Source of the DNA: Alcaligenaceae bacterium
Lineage (GTDB): Bacteria > Pseudomonadota > Gammaproteobacteria > Burkholderiales > Burkholderiaceae_B
Direction: 5' to 3'
NCBI GenBank assembly: GCA_013416395.1
Contig: JACCEP010000005.1
Location: 1 to 64,000, forward strand
Length of the DNA stretch: 64,000 bases
Both the position numbers and the translations under genes were made by a program. The notes beneath the pieces were generated by a model. It was not told the DNA's origin and ran no database searches. It was given only the letters and a program-made list of their open reading frames with translations. This document shows, in pieces, positions 38,102 through 45,906 of the stretch. The first letter of the stretch is position 1. Each line of letters starts with the position of its first letter.

Positions 38102-39067
38102 ATGCGCGCCTATTCAATTTTTTCTACGCCTCAAGGGCTGTCCGACGACGATCGCCTCGCGCGACGTCGCATGCTGGCACGTATGGGTCTTGGCTGGTTG
38201 GCCATGATGCAGGTGATGATGTTCGCGTTTCCGGGGTATTTGCGGTCTGAAAGCATGGCGCCCGACAACCTTGCGCTCCTGGATGATGCCATTGTCATGA
38301 TGAATTGGATCAGCCTGGTCATTACGGCTCCCATTATTCTGTATTGCGCAATCCCTGTGTGGCAGGGTGCACTGACACAACTGCGCCGCGGTCGGGTAGG
38401 CATGGACGTGCCCGTAGCCCTCAGCATTGTTGCGGCATTTGTGCCGAGTGTGTATACGACGTGGACGGGGCGCGGTGAGGTCTATTTTGATTCGGCCACC
38501 ATGTTCGTAGCGTTTCTGCTTACCGCTCGTTATCTTGAATTATGCGCACGCCAATCTATTGATGCTGGCGCCAACCATCAGTTGGTCGAACAGTTCAGAA
38601 AGTCGATCTCGGGGCATGCCAACACGCTTGCGTTCTGGTTTGTTGTTATTCAGCTTGCGTTAGCATTTATTGCTGGAGCAACGTGGTACATGCATGCGCC
38701 TGAACGTGCCATCGGCATCATGGTGGCGTTACTGGTCATGAGCTGCCCGTGCGCCATGGCCATGTCTGTGCCCACCGCTACGGCAGCGGCGCATGCCTGT
38801 CTGTCTTCCCAGCCATTGCGCGCCGATGCTGACGTGCAATGCCTCATACAGTCCACAGACCGGGTTGCCCGCCAGAATCTTTATGGTTCCATTGTCTGGC
38901 ACCTGCTCATGACGCCGCTGGCAGCCATAGGGCTTGTGCAGCCCTGGCTTGCTGCCATCAGCATGCTTCTATCGTCGCTGGCCGTTGCAGGCAACTCCTG
39001 GCGGTTGTATCGCCGTCACACGCATTCTGCAGCGGGTGGTTGGCAGGGGGCGCCGGCACAGGGCTGA
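38102..39067 (+). CDS. CcoI-like membrane protein lacking the ATPase catalytic domains
   Basis: A 321-aa protein clearly derived from the copper P1B-type ATPase CcoI/FixI. It keeps the CcoI hallmark AMMQVMMFAFPGY, GRVGMDVPVALSI, GRGEVYFDSATMF and FLLTARYLEL, the copper-binding CPC at 215-217 (MSCPCAMAMSVPTATAAAH), and the final helix pair (RQNLYGSIVWHLLMTPLAAI; PWLAAISMLLSSLAV). Eight helices can be placed near 26-44, 64-86, 103-121, 131-149, 176-195, 203-222, 258-277 and 279-299. Missing are the N-terminal metal-binding domain, the actuator domain (only about 23 residues at 150-173) and the whole phosphorylation and nucleotide domain with DKTGT (only about 30 residues at 226-256). It cannot hydrolyse ATP in the usual way. 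It lies in the normal CcoI place, three bases before ccoS, under the FNR box. Normal length is about 750-830 aa. Confidence 0.85.
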   Translation: MRAYSIFSTPQGLSDDDRLARRRMLARMGLGWLAMMQVMMFAFPGYLRSESMAPDNLALLDDAIVMMNWISLVITAPIILYCAIPVWQGALTQLRRGRVGMDVPVALSIVAAFVPSVYTTWTGRGEVYFDSATMFVAFLLTARYLELCARQSIDAGANHQLVEQFRKSISGHANTLAFWFVVIQLALAFIAGATWYMHAPERAIGIMVALLVMSCPCAMAMSVPTATAAAHACLSSQPLRADADVQCLIQSTDRVARQNLYGSIVWHLLMTPLAAIGLVQPWLAAISMLLSSLAVAGNSWRLYRRHTHSAAGGWQGAPAQG

Positions 39068-39070
39068 TCT

Positions 39071-39262
39071 ATGTCTTCTCTGTTTTTGCTGCTTCCTATC
39101 TCTCTTTTGCTGGTCATCGCAATTGGCGCTGCATTCTGGTGGGCTATTTTTGCCGGCCAGTTTGATGATGCAGGATCGGTCGGAGATTTGATACTGGAAG
39201 ACGATGACCGAACGGCACCGACGGTGCCTGAGCCGACGGACTCGGCCAGGCCCGGAAGCTGA
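39071..39262 (+). CDS. ccoS: cbb3 oxidase assembly protein CcoS
   Basis: Small membrane protein of 63 aa needed for cofactor insertion (heme b and CuB) into CcoN. It has one transmembrane helix (residues 2-28, LFLLLPISLLLVIAIGAAFW) followed by the family motif GQFDDAGSVGDLILEDDD and a Pro/Thr-rich tail. ATG 39071 lies three bases after the CcoI-like stop, so both are in one transcript. ccoI-ccoS adjacency is usual for the assembly operon, and here it directly precedes the structural genes. Confidence 0.92.
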   Translation: MSSLFLLLPISLLLVIAIGAAFWWAIFAGQFDDAGSVGDLILEDDDRTAPTVPEPTDSARPGS

Positions 39263-39331
39263 CAGCTGCGAACAGAACGATCCGAATTGATTTATTTATA
39301 GCGTTAACTTTTTATTGTTTAGGGGAAACTC

Positions 39332-40816
39332 ATGGGCACTTTCGATACTGCGGGGAAGCAGGTCGAAGTCTTCAATTATGGGGTGGTCAGACAGTTCTCG
39401 ATCGCCACCATATTTTGGGGTGTTATCGGCATGGCGGTGGGCGTATTAATCGCTGCACAGCTTATTTGGCCTGAGCTTAATTTTGAAACGCCTTGGCTGA
39501 GCTATGGGCGCCTGCGGCCATTGCACACCAACGCTGTTATTTTTGCGTTTGGTGGTAATGCGTTGTTTGCAACGTCGTACTACGTGGTGCAACGTACCTG
39601 TCAAGTGCGTTTGTTCAGCGACAAATTGTCGGCATTTACCTTTTGGGGCTGGCAATTGGCGTTGGTGGCAGCGGTCATCACGCTGCCCATGGGCTTTACA
39701 AGCACCAAAGAATACGCAGAGCTCGAGTGGCCAATTGATATTCTGATTGCGCTGGTCTGGATTGTGTATGCCATCGTTTTCTTCGGCACGATCGCCAAGC
39801 GGCGCGTCAAGCATATTTATGTGGCCAACTGGTTTTTTGGTTCGTATATTTTGACGATTGCCGTGCTGCATATTTTCAATAACCTGGAAATCCCTGTCGG
39901 TTGGTTCAAGTCATACTCCATATACAGTGGCGTGCAAGATGCCATGGTGCAGTGGTGGTACGGTCATAACGCGGTGGGTTTCTTCTTGACCACCAGCTTT
40001 CTGGGCATGATGTATTACTTTGTGCCCAAGCAGGCCGAGCGTCCTATTTACTCGTATCGTTTGTCAATTGTTCACTTCTGGGCGCTGGCGTTTACCTACA
40101 TGTGGGCTGGCCCGCACCATCTTTTGTACACCTCATTGCCTGACTGGACACAGTCGCTGGGCATGGCGCTGTCGCTTATTCTTCTTGCACCTTCGTGGGG
40201 CGGCATGATCAACGGGGTTATGACGATGTCAGGCGCCTGGCACAAGTTGCGCACTGACCCCATTCTGAAGTTCATGGTGGTGTCGCTTTCGTTTTACGGT
40301 ATGTCCACTTTTGAAGGGTCGATGATGTCGATCCGTACGGTTAATGCCTTATCGCACTACACCGATTGGACCGTGGGTCACGTGCACTCGGGAGCGCTGG
40401 GCTGGGTGGCCATGATTACCTTTGGTTCGCTCTATTACCTGATTCCGCGACTGTATGGCCGTACACAAATGGCCAATATGCGTCTGGTCGATCTGCATTT
40501 CTGGATTGCCACGCTGGGCGTGGTGCTCTATATCGCTTCGATGTGGATTGCCGGTGTCATGCAAGGTTTGATGTGGCGCGCCACCGAGGCAGACGGCACC
40601 CTCACCTACAGCTTTGTTGAAGCCGTGAAGGCAACCTATCCGTTCTACGTAATTCGGCTTGCTGGCGGGTTGATGTTCCTGTCGGGCATGTGCGTGATGG
40701 CGTGGAATACCTGGATTACCGTGCGTGGCCAGACCAGGGTGAATCCTGAAGTGCCTTTGTTCAGCCCTGACGCGATTGATCCCGCGTTGCGCCGCCCGAT
40801 CATGGCTACAGCTTGA
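39332..40816 (+). CDS. ccoN: Cytochrome c oxidase cbb3-type subunit I
   Basis: Catalytic heme-copper subunit of the high-affinity cbb3 terminal oxidase. The 494-aa, twelve-helix protein has the low-spin heme ligand His in [18 protein letters not shown], the CuB ligand region [13 protein letters not shown] and [13 protein letters not shown], and the high-spin heme ligand region [16 protein letters not shown] precedes ATG 39332. The 69-base gap after ccoS is AT-rich and contains one half-site TTGAT (39287-39291) but no full FNR box, so expression probably comes from the promoter at 38089. Confidence 0.98.
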   Translation: MGTFDTAGKQVEVFNYGVVRQFSIATIFWGVIGMAVGVLIAAQLIWPELNFETPWLSYGRLRPLHTNAVIFAFGGNALFATSYYVVQRTCQVRLFSDKLSAFTFWGWQLALVAAVITLPMGFTSTKEYAELEWPIDILIALVWIVYAIVFFGTIAKRRVKHIYVANWFFGSYILTIAVLHIFNNLEIPVGWFKSYSIYSGVQDAMVQWWYGHNAVGFFLTTSFLGMMYYFVPKQAERPIYSYRLSIVHFWALAFTYMWAGPHHLLYTSLPDWTQSLGMALSLILLAPSWGGMINGVMTMSGAWHKLRTDPILKFMVVSLSFYGMSTFEGSMMSIRTVNALSHYTDWTVGHVHSGALGWVAMITFGSLYYLIPRLYGRTQMANMRLVDLHFWIATLGVVLYIASMWIAGVMQGLMWRATEADGTLTYSFVEAVKATYPFYVIRLAGGLMFLSGMCVMAWNTWITVRGQTRVNPEVPLFSPDAIDPALRRPIMATA

Positions 40817-40830
40817 GGAGAGCCTGAATT

Positions 40831-41487
40831 ATGTCTAAGAAGTCTAGCGGTTTTTCGCACAAGCTGATTGAAACCAACGTCGGTCTGCTCATTATTTTGA
40901 GCATTCTGGTGATTTCTTTCGCAGGGCTGGTCCAGATCGTGCCGCTGTTTTTCCAGCATTCGATGACCACGCCCACAGAGGGTGTCAAACCTTACGAAGC
41001 CTTGAGGCTGGTGGGGCGTGATATCTATATACGTGAAGGTTGCGTTGGCTGTCACTCGCAGCAAATTCGCATGCTTAGCCACGAAGTGCAGCGTTATGGC
41101 CCTTACTCACTGGCTGGCGAATCCAGCTACGAGTTCCCATTTTTGTGGGGCTCCAAGCGCACCGGTCCCGATCTGGCGCGTGTGGGTCAGCGCTATTCAG
41201 ACGACTGGCACCGTCTGCACCTGCGTGATCCGCGCATGGTTGTAAAGGAGTCGAATATGCCTGCCTATCCCTGGCTGCAGCACAACACGGTAGAAGGCAC
41301 CGCCGTGCAAACACGCATGAGCAGATTGCGCATACTTGGTGTGCCCTATACCGACGAAGAAATTCAGGCAGCGCCCGAAGCGCTTAAAGACAAGACCGAA
41401 GAAGATGCCGTCGTGGCTTACCTGCAGGGGCTGGGCGTGGCGGGGCGTGAGGCCGCAGCCAAGGTTGTTTCGGAAGGGGTGCGCTAA
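40831..41487 (+). CDS. ccoO: Cytochrome c oxidase cbb3-type subunit II
   Basis: Membrane-anchored monoheme cytochrome c of the cbb3 oxidase, 218 aa. One N-terminal helix (residues 15-41) is followed by a periplasmic domain with the heme attachment motif CVGCH at 71-75 and the axial methionine in [10 protein letters not shown]. Typical segments [20 protein letters not shown] and [16 protein letters not shown] are present. GAGGAG upstream supports ATG 40831, and the stop is immediately followed by the ccoQ ATG. Confidence 0.98.
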   Translation: MSKKSSGFSHKLIETNVGLLIILSILVISFAGLVQIVPLFFQHSMTTPTEGVKPYEALRLVGRDIYIREGCVGCHSQQIRMLSHEVQRYGPYSLAGESSYEFPFLWGSKRTGPDLARVGQRYSDDWHRLHLRDPRMVVKESNMPAYPWLQHNTVEGTAVQTRMSRLRILGVPYTDEEIQAAPEALKDKTEEDAVVAYLQGLGVAGREAAAKVVSEGVR

Positions 41488-41661
41488 ATGGCTGTCCTGA
41501 ATGCAATCGCGACGCTGCTTGCCATGATCACTTTTCTGGGGATTGTGTGGTGGGCATTCTCGAGAGGGCGTGCGGACGCGAATCGTGAGGCGGCCATGCT
41601 GCCCTTCGCGTTGCCTGACGAGCCCGTGATGAATAAGAAAGAAGGGATCAATCATGAATGA
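41488..41661 (+). CDS. ccoQ: Cytochrome c oxidase cbb3-type subunit CcoQ
   Basis: A 57-aa single-helix subunit that stabilises the cbb3 complex. The helix covers about residues 2-25 (LNAIATLLAMITFLGIVWWA), followed by the family-typical basic and Pro-containing tail (FSRGRADAN..., LPFALPDEP). It starts directly after the ccoO stop (TAA 41485-41487) and its last eight bases overlap the ccoP start (41654), so translation is coupled through all three genes. Position between ccoO and ccoP is decisive, as sequence conservation is low. Confidence 0.93.
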   Translation: MAVLNAIATLLAMITFLGIVWWAFSRGRADANREAAMLPFALPDEPVMNKKEGINHE

Positions 41662-42571
41662 ATTTGTGAGCAGCTTCTGGAGCTGGTTCATTGCGGCCAT
41701 TACGCTTGGCGGTATTGCCTTCTGTTTGTGGCTGTTGTATACGCAACGGGCATGGCTGGGCCGCCAGGTGCCAGCAGTCGAAGATACAGGCCATGTTTGG
41801 GACGGTGACCTGACTGAGCTCAATACGCCTGTACCACGCTGGTGGACGGTGTTTTACATTCTTTTGTGTGTGGCGGCCTTAGGTGTGCTGTTCTTGTACC
41901 CTGGGTTGGGTAGCTACGATGGCCTGTTGGGCTTTTCTGCAGCCAAAGAGGTCAAGCAGCACCAGGAGGCGCTCAGAGAGCGTATCGAGCCCCTGTACGC
42001 GGCCTACCGCGAAATGCCAATTACCGAAATTGCGCATGATGCTGAGGCGCGCCAAATTGGGCAAAGGCTGTTCTTGAACAACTGCGCACAATGCCACGGC
42101 TCAGACGCGCGCGGTGCCGGCAGTTTTCCTAACCTGACGGACGGCGACTGGCTATACGGTGGCGAGCCTGAAACCATTGTGCAGACGATTACCAAAGGCC
42201 GGCATGGCATCATGCCTCCATGGTCGGCACAGATCAGTGCAGCCGAAGCGTCCAACATTGCGCAATATGTACGGTCGCTCTCAGGGCTGGCGGCAGACCA
42301 GCTGAAAGTGGTGCCAGGCAAACGTGGTTTTGACACGTTTTGCGTGGCCTGCCACGGCGTCGAAGGTAAAGGCAACCACCTGGTGGGGGCCCCAAATCTG
42401 ACAGACAATGTGTGGCTGTACGGCAGCTCAGAGGCATCTATTGTTAAGACCATATTGAATGGACGTGAAAACATAATGCCTGCCCAGGAAGGCATTCTGA
42501 GTGAAGACCAGATCCGCATGCTTGCAGGTTGGGTGTGGGGTCTGTCGAATCCGGCATCCGCGGCGAAGTAA
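41654..42571 (+). CDS. ccoP: Cytochrome c oxidase cbb3-type subunit III (diheme cytochrome c)
   Basis: Diheme c-type subunit that receives electrons from soluble cytochrome c. The 305-aa protein has two membrane helices (about 8-30 and 63-82, the latter near the VFYILLCVAALGVLFLYPGL stretch) and two cytochrome c domains with CAQCH (144-148) and CVACH (230-234), each followed by a methionine ligand region (IMPPW; IMPAQ). DLTELNTPVPRWW is the family signature between the helices. It overlaps ccoQ by eight bases and precedes ccoG by 17. Confidence 0.98.
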   Translation: MNEFVSSFWSWFIAAITLGGIAFCLWLLYTQRAWLGRQVPAVEDTGHVWDGDLTELNTPVPRWWTVFYILLCVAALGVLFLYPGLGSYDGLLGFSAAKEVKQHQEALRERIEPLYAAYREMPITEIAHDAEARQIGQRLFLNNCAQCHGSDARGAGSFPNLTDGDWLYGGEPETIVQTITKGRHGIMPPWSAQISAAEASNIAQYVRSLSGLAADQLKVVPGKRGFDTFCVACHGVEGKGNHLVGAPNLTDNVWLYGSSEASIVKTILNGRENIMPAQEGILSEDQIRMLAGWVWGLSNPASAAK

Positions 42572-42588
42572 ACGCATAGAGGCATACC

Positions 42589-44094
42589 ATGAGCAGTAAA
42601 CCCACCGTAAGGCCCGCTGAACCCAAAGCGGATGCCCAGGCCACGCCGGCATGGCGTCCGCCACGTGTTGAAAAGGTCAACGGGGGTTCCTCTCCGCAAG
42701 TTGAGAAAGCGCTTGCCGATGTACGCAACAAGATCTACCCGCGTTCGGTCACGGGGATATTTGCGCGCTGGCGCATCGTCATGGTGTTTCTCACGCAGTT
42801 GGTGTTCTATGGCCTGCCGTGGCTGCAATACAATGGTCGCCAGGCCGTGCTGTTCGATCTTGGGGCGCGCAAGTTTTATATTTTTGGTATGGTCTTGTGG
42901 CCTCAAGACGTTATTTATCTGGCTGTATTGCTGGTTCTGTCAGCCTTTGCGCTGTTTCTGTTTACCGCCATAGCCGGGCGCCTCTTCTGTGGTTATGCCT
43001 GTCCACAGACGGTTTATACCGAAATTTTCATGTGGGTCGAGCGCCGCATTGAAGGCGACAGACTGGCCCGTATTCGTCTGGATGAGGCACCCTGGGGCTG
43101 GCGCAAGCTTCGTCTCAAGGCCACCAAGCATCTTGTCTGGATAGCCATTGCCTGGTGGACGGGGTCTACGTTTATTGGGTATTTTGCGCCAATTCGTGAG
43201 CTTGGCATGGGGTTGCTGCACTTTACCCTGGGGCCCTGGCAGTGGTTCTGGATGGTGTTTTATTCATTTGCCACCTGGGGCAACGCGGGCTTTATGCGCG
43301 AAGCCGTTTGTCAGTATATGTGCCCGTATGCCCGCTTCCAGAGCGTCATGGTCGACGACGATACGTTCGTAGTTACTTACGACCACGTCCGTGGCGAGCC
43401 GCGTGGCGGGCGGTCACGCCGTATTGACCACAAAGAAGCAGGTATGGGCGACTGCGTTGACTGCAGTCTCTGTGTGCAGGTGTGCCCCACGGGTATCGAT
43501 ATCCGCGATGGCCTGCAGTACATGTGCATAGGCTGCGGCGCCTGTGTCGATGCCTGTGATCAAGTCATGGAAAAAATGGATTACGCTCCGGGTTTGATTC
43601 GCTATACCTCGGGTAGGGCCATTACCGACGGGCTGTCGCAACCTCAGGCTCGCAAGCGTTTGTTCAGGCCGCGTGTGCTTATTTATTCTGCGATTCTGAC
43701 CCTGGTTGCCATAGGTTTCGTGGTTTCTCTGGTTACACGTACGACGCTACGAATGGATGTCATTCGAGACCGTGGTGCTCTCGGACGTGAAGTGGCTGGG
43801 GGCGTGATCGAGAACGTATTCCGTCTGCAGTTGATCAATACATCTGAATCACCGCTAACTCTGACGCTCAGTGTTGACGGCTTGCCGGGCTTGTCGGTAG
43901 CGACAGCAGATGAAAACACGGATGTTGTCGAGGTTCCGGCCGCCTCGAATCGACTGGTTCCCATTGTGGTGCGACTGCCGGCCAATAACGCCACGCCGGG
44001 GTTGCATAACATCGAAATCAAGTCGACTGGGCAGTACGATGATGGCAAGACAACCGTTGTTGCTGAAAAATCCAGCTATTTTGTACCAAATTAA
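42589..44094 (+). CDS. ccoG: cbb3 oxidase assembly ferredoxin-like protein CcoG
   Basis: Membrane-bound cupric reductase that helps deliver copper to the cbb3 oxidase. The 501-aa protein has a cytoplasmic N-terminus, transmembrane helices (about 63-81, 105-130, 183-205, 215-240, 365-385), the Cys segments FCGYACPQTVYTE and CQYMCPYARFQ, two 4Fe-4S clusters (CVDCSLCVQVCP and CIGCGACVDAC) and a C-terminal Ig-like domain (about 390-500). All cluster cysteines are present, so this member looks intact, unlike the CcoI-like gene. It is followed after 15 bases by the short ccoH. Confidence 0.95.
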   Translation: MSSKPTVRPAEPKADAQATPAWRPPRVEKVNGGSSPQVEKALADVRNKIYPRSVTGIFARWRIVMVFLTQLVFYGLPWLQYNGRQAVLFDLGARKFYIFGMVLWPQDVIYLAVLLVLSAFALFLFTAIAGRLFCGYACPQTVYTEIFMWVERRIEGDRLARIRLDEAPWGWRKLRLKATKHLVWIAIAWWTGSTFIGYFAPIRELGMGLLHFTLGPWQWFWMVFYSFATWGNAGFMREAVCQYMCPYARFQSVMVDDDTFVVTYDHVRGEPRGGRSRRIDHKEAGMGDCVDCSLCVQVCPTGIDIRDGLQYMCIGCGACVDACDQVMEKMDYAPGLIRYTSGRAITDGLSQPQARKRLFRPRVLIYSAILTLVAIGFVVSLVTRTTLRMDVIRDRGALGREVAGGVIENVFRLQLINTSESPLTLTLSVDGLPGLSVATADENTDVVEVPAASNRLVPIVVRLPANNATPGLHNIEIKSTGQYDDGKTTVVAEKSSYFVPN

Positions 44095-44109
44095 CAAGGG
44101 GGTATTGCC

Positions 44110-44439
44110 ATGTCTCGAGCGGCTCAGCAACATTCAGGCCTGACACAGCAGGCACGCAGCAAACAAGCGTTCACGGGTGTAGATCGTACGCCTGCTCCCA
44201 GACCCTGGTACAAAGAGCCGTGGCCCTGGATCATCATGGCAGGCCCGGCGTTGGCTATTGTTGCGTGTGCCATTACCATTGTGCTGGCCGTGCAAAATTT
44301 CTCTGATGTGGCCATTACCGATGGTGGCGTCAAGCGTGGTTTGGTGGTCGAACGAACCGACGCTACCAAGGCTGTTGGGGCCGAGTCGGAGCAGAAGGCC
44401 GCCTCACAGCAACAAGGGCCTGACGCTGCTGCCCGTTGA
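44110..44439 (+). CDS. ccoH: Short CcoH/FixH-like protein
   Basis: A 109-aa protein with the FixH-family membrane anchor: PWYKEPWPWIIMAGPALAIV followed by the rest of one helix (to about residue 63). Typical CcoH proteins have about 150-180 residues with a periplasmic FixH domain. Here only about 45 residues follow the helix (DVAITDGGVKRGLVVERT, then a Gln/Ala tail), so the domain is mostly missing. CcoH stabilises early assembly intermediates of cbb3 oxidase in other bacteria. GGGGG upstream marks ATG 44110. The family placement is based on the anchor motif and the operon position. Confidence 0.75.
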   Translation: MSRAAQQHSGLTQQARSKQAFTGVDRTPAPRPWYKEPWPWIIMAGPALAIVACAITIVLAVQNFSDVAITDGGVKRGLVVERTDATKAVGAESEQKAASQQQGPDAAAR

Positions 44440-44485
44440 CGCTACAATCGGCCAAAGCAATAACCACAACGGGAGATCAAGTATT

Positions 44486-44740
44486 ATGCGGCGACGTTCA
44501 TGGATGTGGATTTTATGGCCATCGTTTTTGGTGGGGGCGGCAACCAGCGCCACAGTGTTCGCGTTTATCGATCCGCTTGATATCGAGTTTTTAGGCTACA
44601 TCAGTGCAAGCCGCCAGCAGGTCTATGCAGGCGGCTTTTTTCTGTTTTGGCTGATGTCGGCGCTATCGAGTGCGCTGACGCTGCATATGGCGCCGCGCGG
44701 CATTATTCTTGACGAGTTTGGCGACCCGGTCAATGACTGA
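44486..44740 (+). CDS. Small two-helix membrane protein at the end of the cco cluster
   Basis: An 84-aa protein that I do not recognise as a named family. It has two hydrophobic helices (about residues 6-27, WMWILWPSFLVGAATSATVF, and 45-65, YAGGFFLFWLMSALSSALTL) and a short cytoplasmic tail (LDEFGDPVND). GGGAG ten bases upstream supports ATG 44486. The gap to ccoH is 46 bases, same strand, so it is probably the last gene of the cco transcript, perhaps acting in oxidase assembly or stability; that is inferred from position only. Confidence 0.7.
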   Translation: MRRRSWMWILWPSFLVGAATSATVFAFIDPLDIEFLGYISASRQQVYAGGFFLFWLMSALSSALTLHMAPRGIILDEFGDPVND

Positions 44741-44750
44741 AGGTATTGGA

Positions 44751-44910
44751 GCCTTGCCGCGTCCGAGGACGCAGGCAGCGCCTGGCCGTGTTCGAGGGCA
44801 CACTAGGCAAGAGCCTGGCAGTATTCGAGGGCCTCTATGCGACGGCCCAGCCGTGGTCAAGGGCCTCAGGCAAGAGCCCTGCCGTGTTTTAGATCACCAC
44901 AGGCAGCGCA
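44751..44910 (+). repeat. Five degenerate repeats of about 31 bp between the cco genes and fnr
   Basis: Units begin at about 44751, 44780, 44813, 44845 and 44876, with a core near GCCTGGCCGTGTTCGAGGGC and an end near AGGCAAGA or AGGCAGC. Units 2 and 3 are most alike. The block fills the gap between the convergent small gene (stop 44740) and fnr (stop 44915). Confidence 0.75.
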
Positions 44911-44914
44911 GAGC

Positions 44915-45643
44915 CTACCCGCAATCGTTTCCGGACAACTCCTGCAGAGTGCGCATGTCGAGTATATGCACCTCACGCTGCTGAACGCGGATCAGGCCTT
45001 CGCGCGCAAATCTCGAAAATAACCGGCTAATGGTTTCGAGTGTGAGACCCAGGTAATTGCCGATTTCTTCGCGGCTCATACGCAAAATAAATTCGACCGG
45101 TGAGTACCCCAATACCGCCAATCGTTGCGATAGGTTGACCAGAAATGCGGCCAGCCTTTGCTCAGACCGCAAAGCGCCCAAAGCCATGGCCAAGCGGTGT
45201 GATCGGTTGATTTCTTTGCTCATGAGGCGTCGGAACTGCGGCTGCAGGGAGGGTAATTTTTGCCCCAATATGTCCAGTTCATTCAGCGGTATGACACATA
45301 CCTCGCTGTCTTCAAGCGCAATTGCCTGGCATACGTGCGTGTTTTCAAGCAGGCCATCAAGCCCCACGATCTCGCCGGGCAGTAAAAAGCCCGTAATTTG
45401 CATGTGGCCTGATGCGTCTTCAAGCTGCGTCTTCAACGAGCCGAAACGCAGTCCGTATACGGCGTCAGTTTTGTCGCCCAGCTGGAACAATGCCTTGCCT
45501 TTCGGGATGCGTATGCGTTCCTGGACGAGTTCATCAAGTTGAGCTACCTCGTTGCGTGGCATGCCCAGTGGAAGGCATATCTCGCTGAGCATGCAGGTGG
45601 AGCAACGACTTGCTTCCGGTGTAAGGGTAATTCTTTTGGGCAT
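44915..45643 (-). CDS. fnr: FNR/Anr-type oxygen-sensing transcription regulator
   Basis: CRP/FNR-family regulator (242 aa) that carries a 4Fe-4S cluster when oxygen is low and then binds TTGAT-N4-ATCAA. The cluster ligands are C14, C17 and C23 (RCSTCMLSEICLPLG) and C105 (THVCQAIAL), the same pattern as E. coli FNR. The helix-turn-helix with SREEIGNYLGLTLETISRLF contains the E-x-x-S-R recognition residues. A perfect target box lies upstream of the cco cluster (38053) and a near-perfect one lies in its own upstream region (45760). It is convergent with the cco genes. Confidence 0.96.
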   Translation of the reverse strand: MPKRITLTPEASRCSTCMLSEICLPLGMPRNEVAQLDELVQERIRIPKGKALFQLGDKTDAVYGLRFGSLKTQLEDASGHMQITGFLLPGEIVGLDGLLENTHVCQAIALEDSEVCVIPLNELDILGQKLPSLQPQFRRLMSKEINRSHRLAMALGALRSEQRLAAFLVNLSQRLAVLGYSPVEFILRMSREEIGNYLGLTLETISRLFSRFAREGLIRVQQREVHILDMRTLQELSGNDCG

Positions 45644-45755
45644 AAATCTCGACTTGGTGGACAGCTAATAATGACGTTAGCTTGTCGGTACTGCGCAGTT
45701 GCGACAGTACGGTGGGTATTGTAGGCGTTTTCAAACATGTGTTTGTTTCTGCACA

Positions 45756-45777
45756 ATACTTGAGATAGATCAAGTAT
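45756..45777. promoter_or_regulatory. FNR-like palindrome between fnr and clpB
   Basis: ATACTTGA-GATAGA-TCAAGTAT is a perfect 8-base inverted repeat with a six-base centre. Its inner part TTGAGATAGATCAA matches the FNR consensus in nine of ten positions. A -10-like TACAAT on the minus strand (45723-45718) is 45 bases away, so fnr autoregulation is plausible. It lies about 85 bases upstream of the clpB promoter. Confidence 0.6.
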
Positions 45778-45818
45778 ACGAGACACACGACACGATGTGG
45801 CGAAAACAAGGGCTTTTG

Positions 45819-45858
45819 GGTCAAAAGGGCTTGAAATCCTGTGTTTTGACCACACCTA
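45819..45858 (+). promoter_or_regulatory. Putative heat-shock (sigma-32) promoter of clpB within an inverted repeat
   Basis: CTTGAAA at 45830-45836 matches the sigma-32 -35 element; after 14 bases comes CACACCTAT (45851-45859), a moderate match to the CCCCAT-type -10. The inverted repeat GGTCAAAA (45819-45826) / TTTTGACC (45844-45851) brackets the -35. No CIRCE element is seen. Confidence 0.45.
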
Positions 45859-45906
45859 TTGCTTATCCGGGCTAGCGGCCCTTCTTTATTTCGACGTGAA
45901 AAACTT

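Noticed and set aside
38744-38873. Idea that the missing CcoI catalytic domain is hidden by a frameshift
   Set aside because: Only 130 bases separate the CPC helix from the next helix, far too few for the roughly 250-residue domain, and no DKTGT segment appears in any frame nearby.
39287-39300. FNR site directly before ccoN
   Set aside because: Only the half-site TTGAT is present; the second half does not match.
45819-45858. CIRCE/HrcA operator before clpB
   Set aside because: The inverted repeat does not match TTAGCACTC-N9-GAGTGCTAA.
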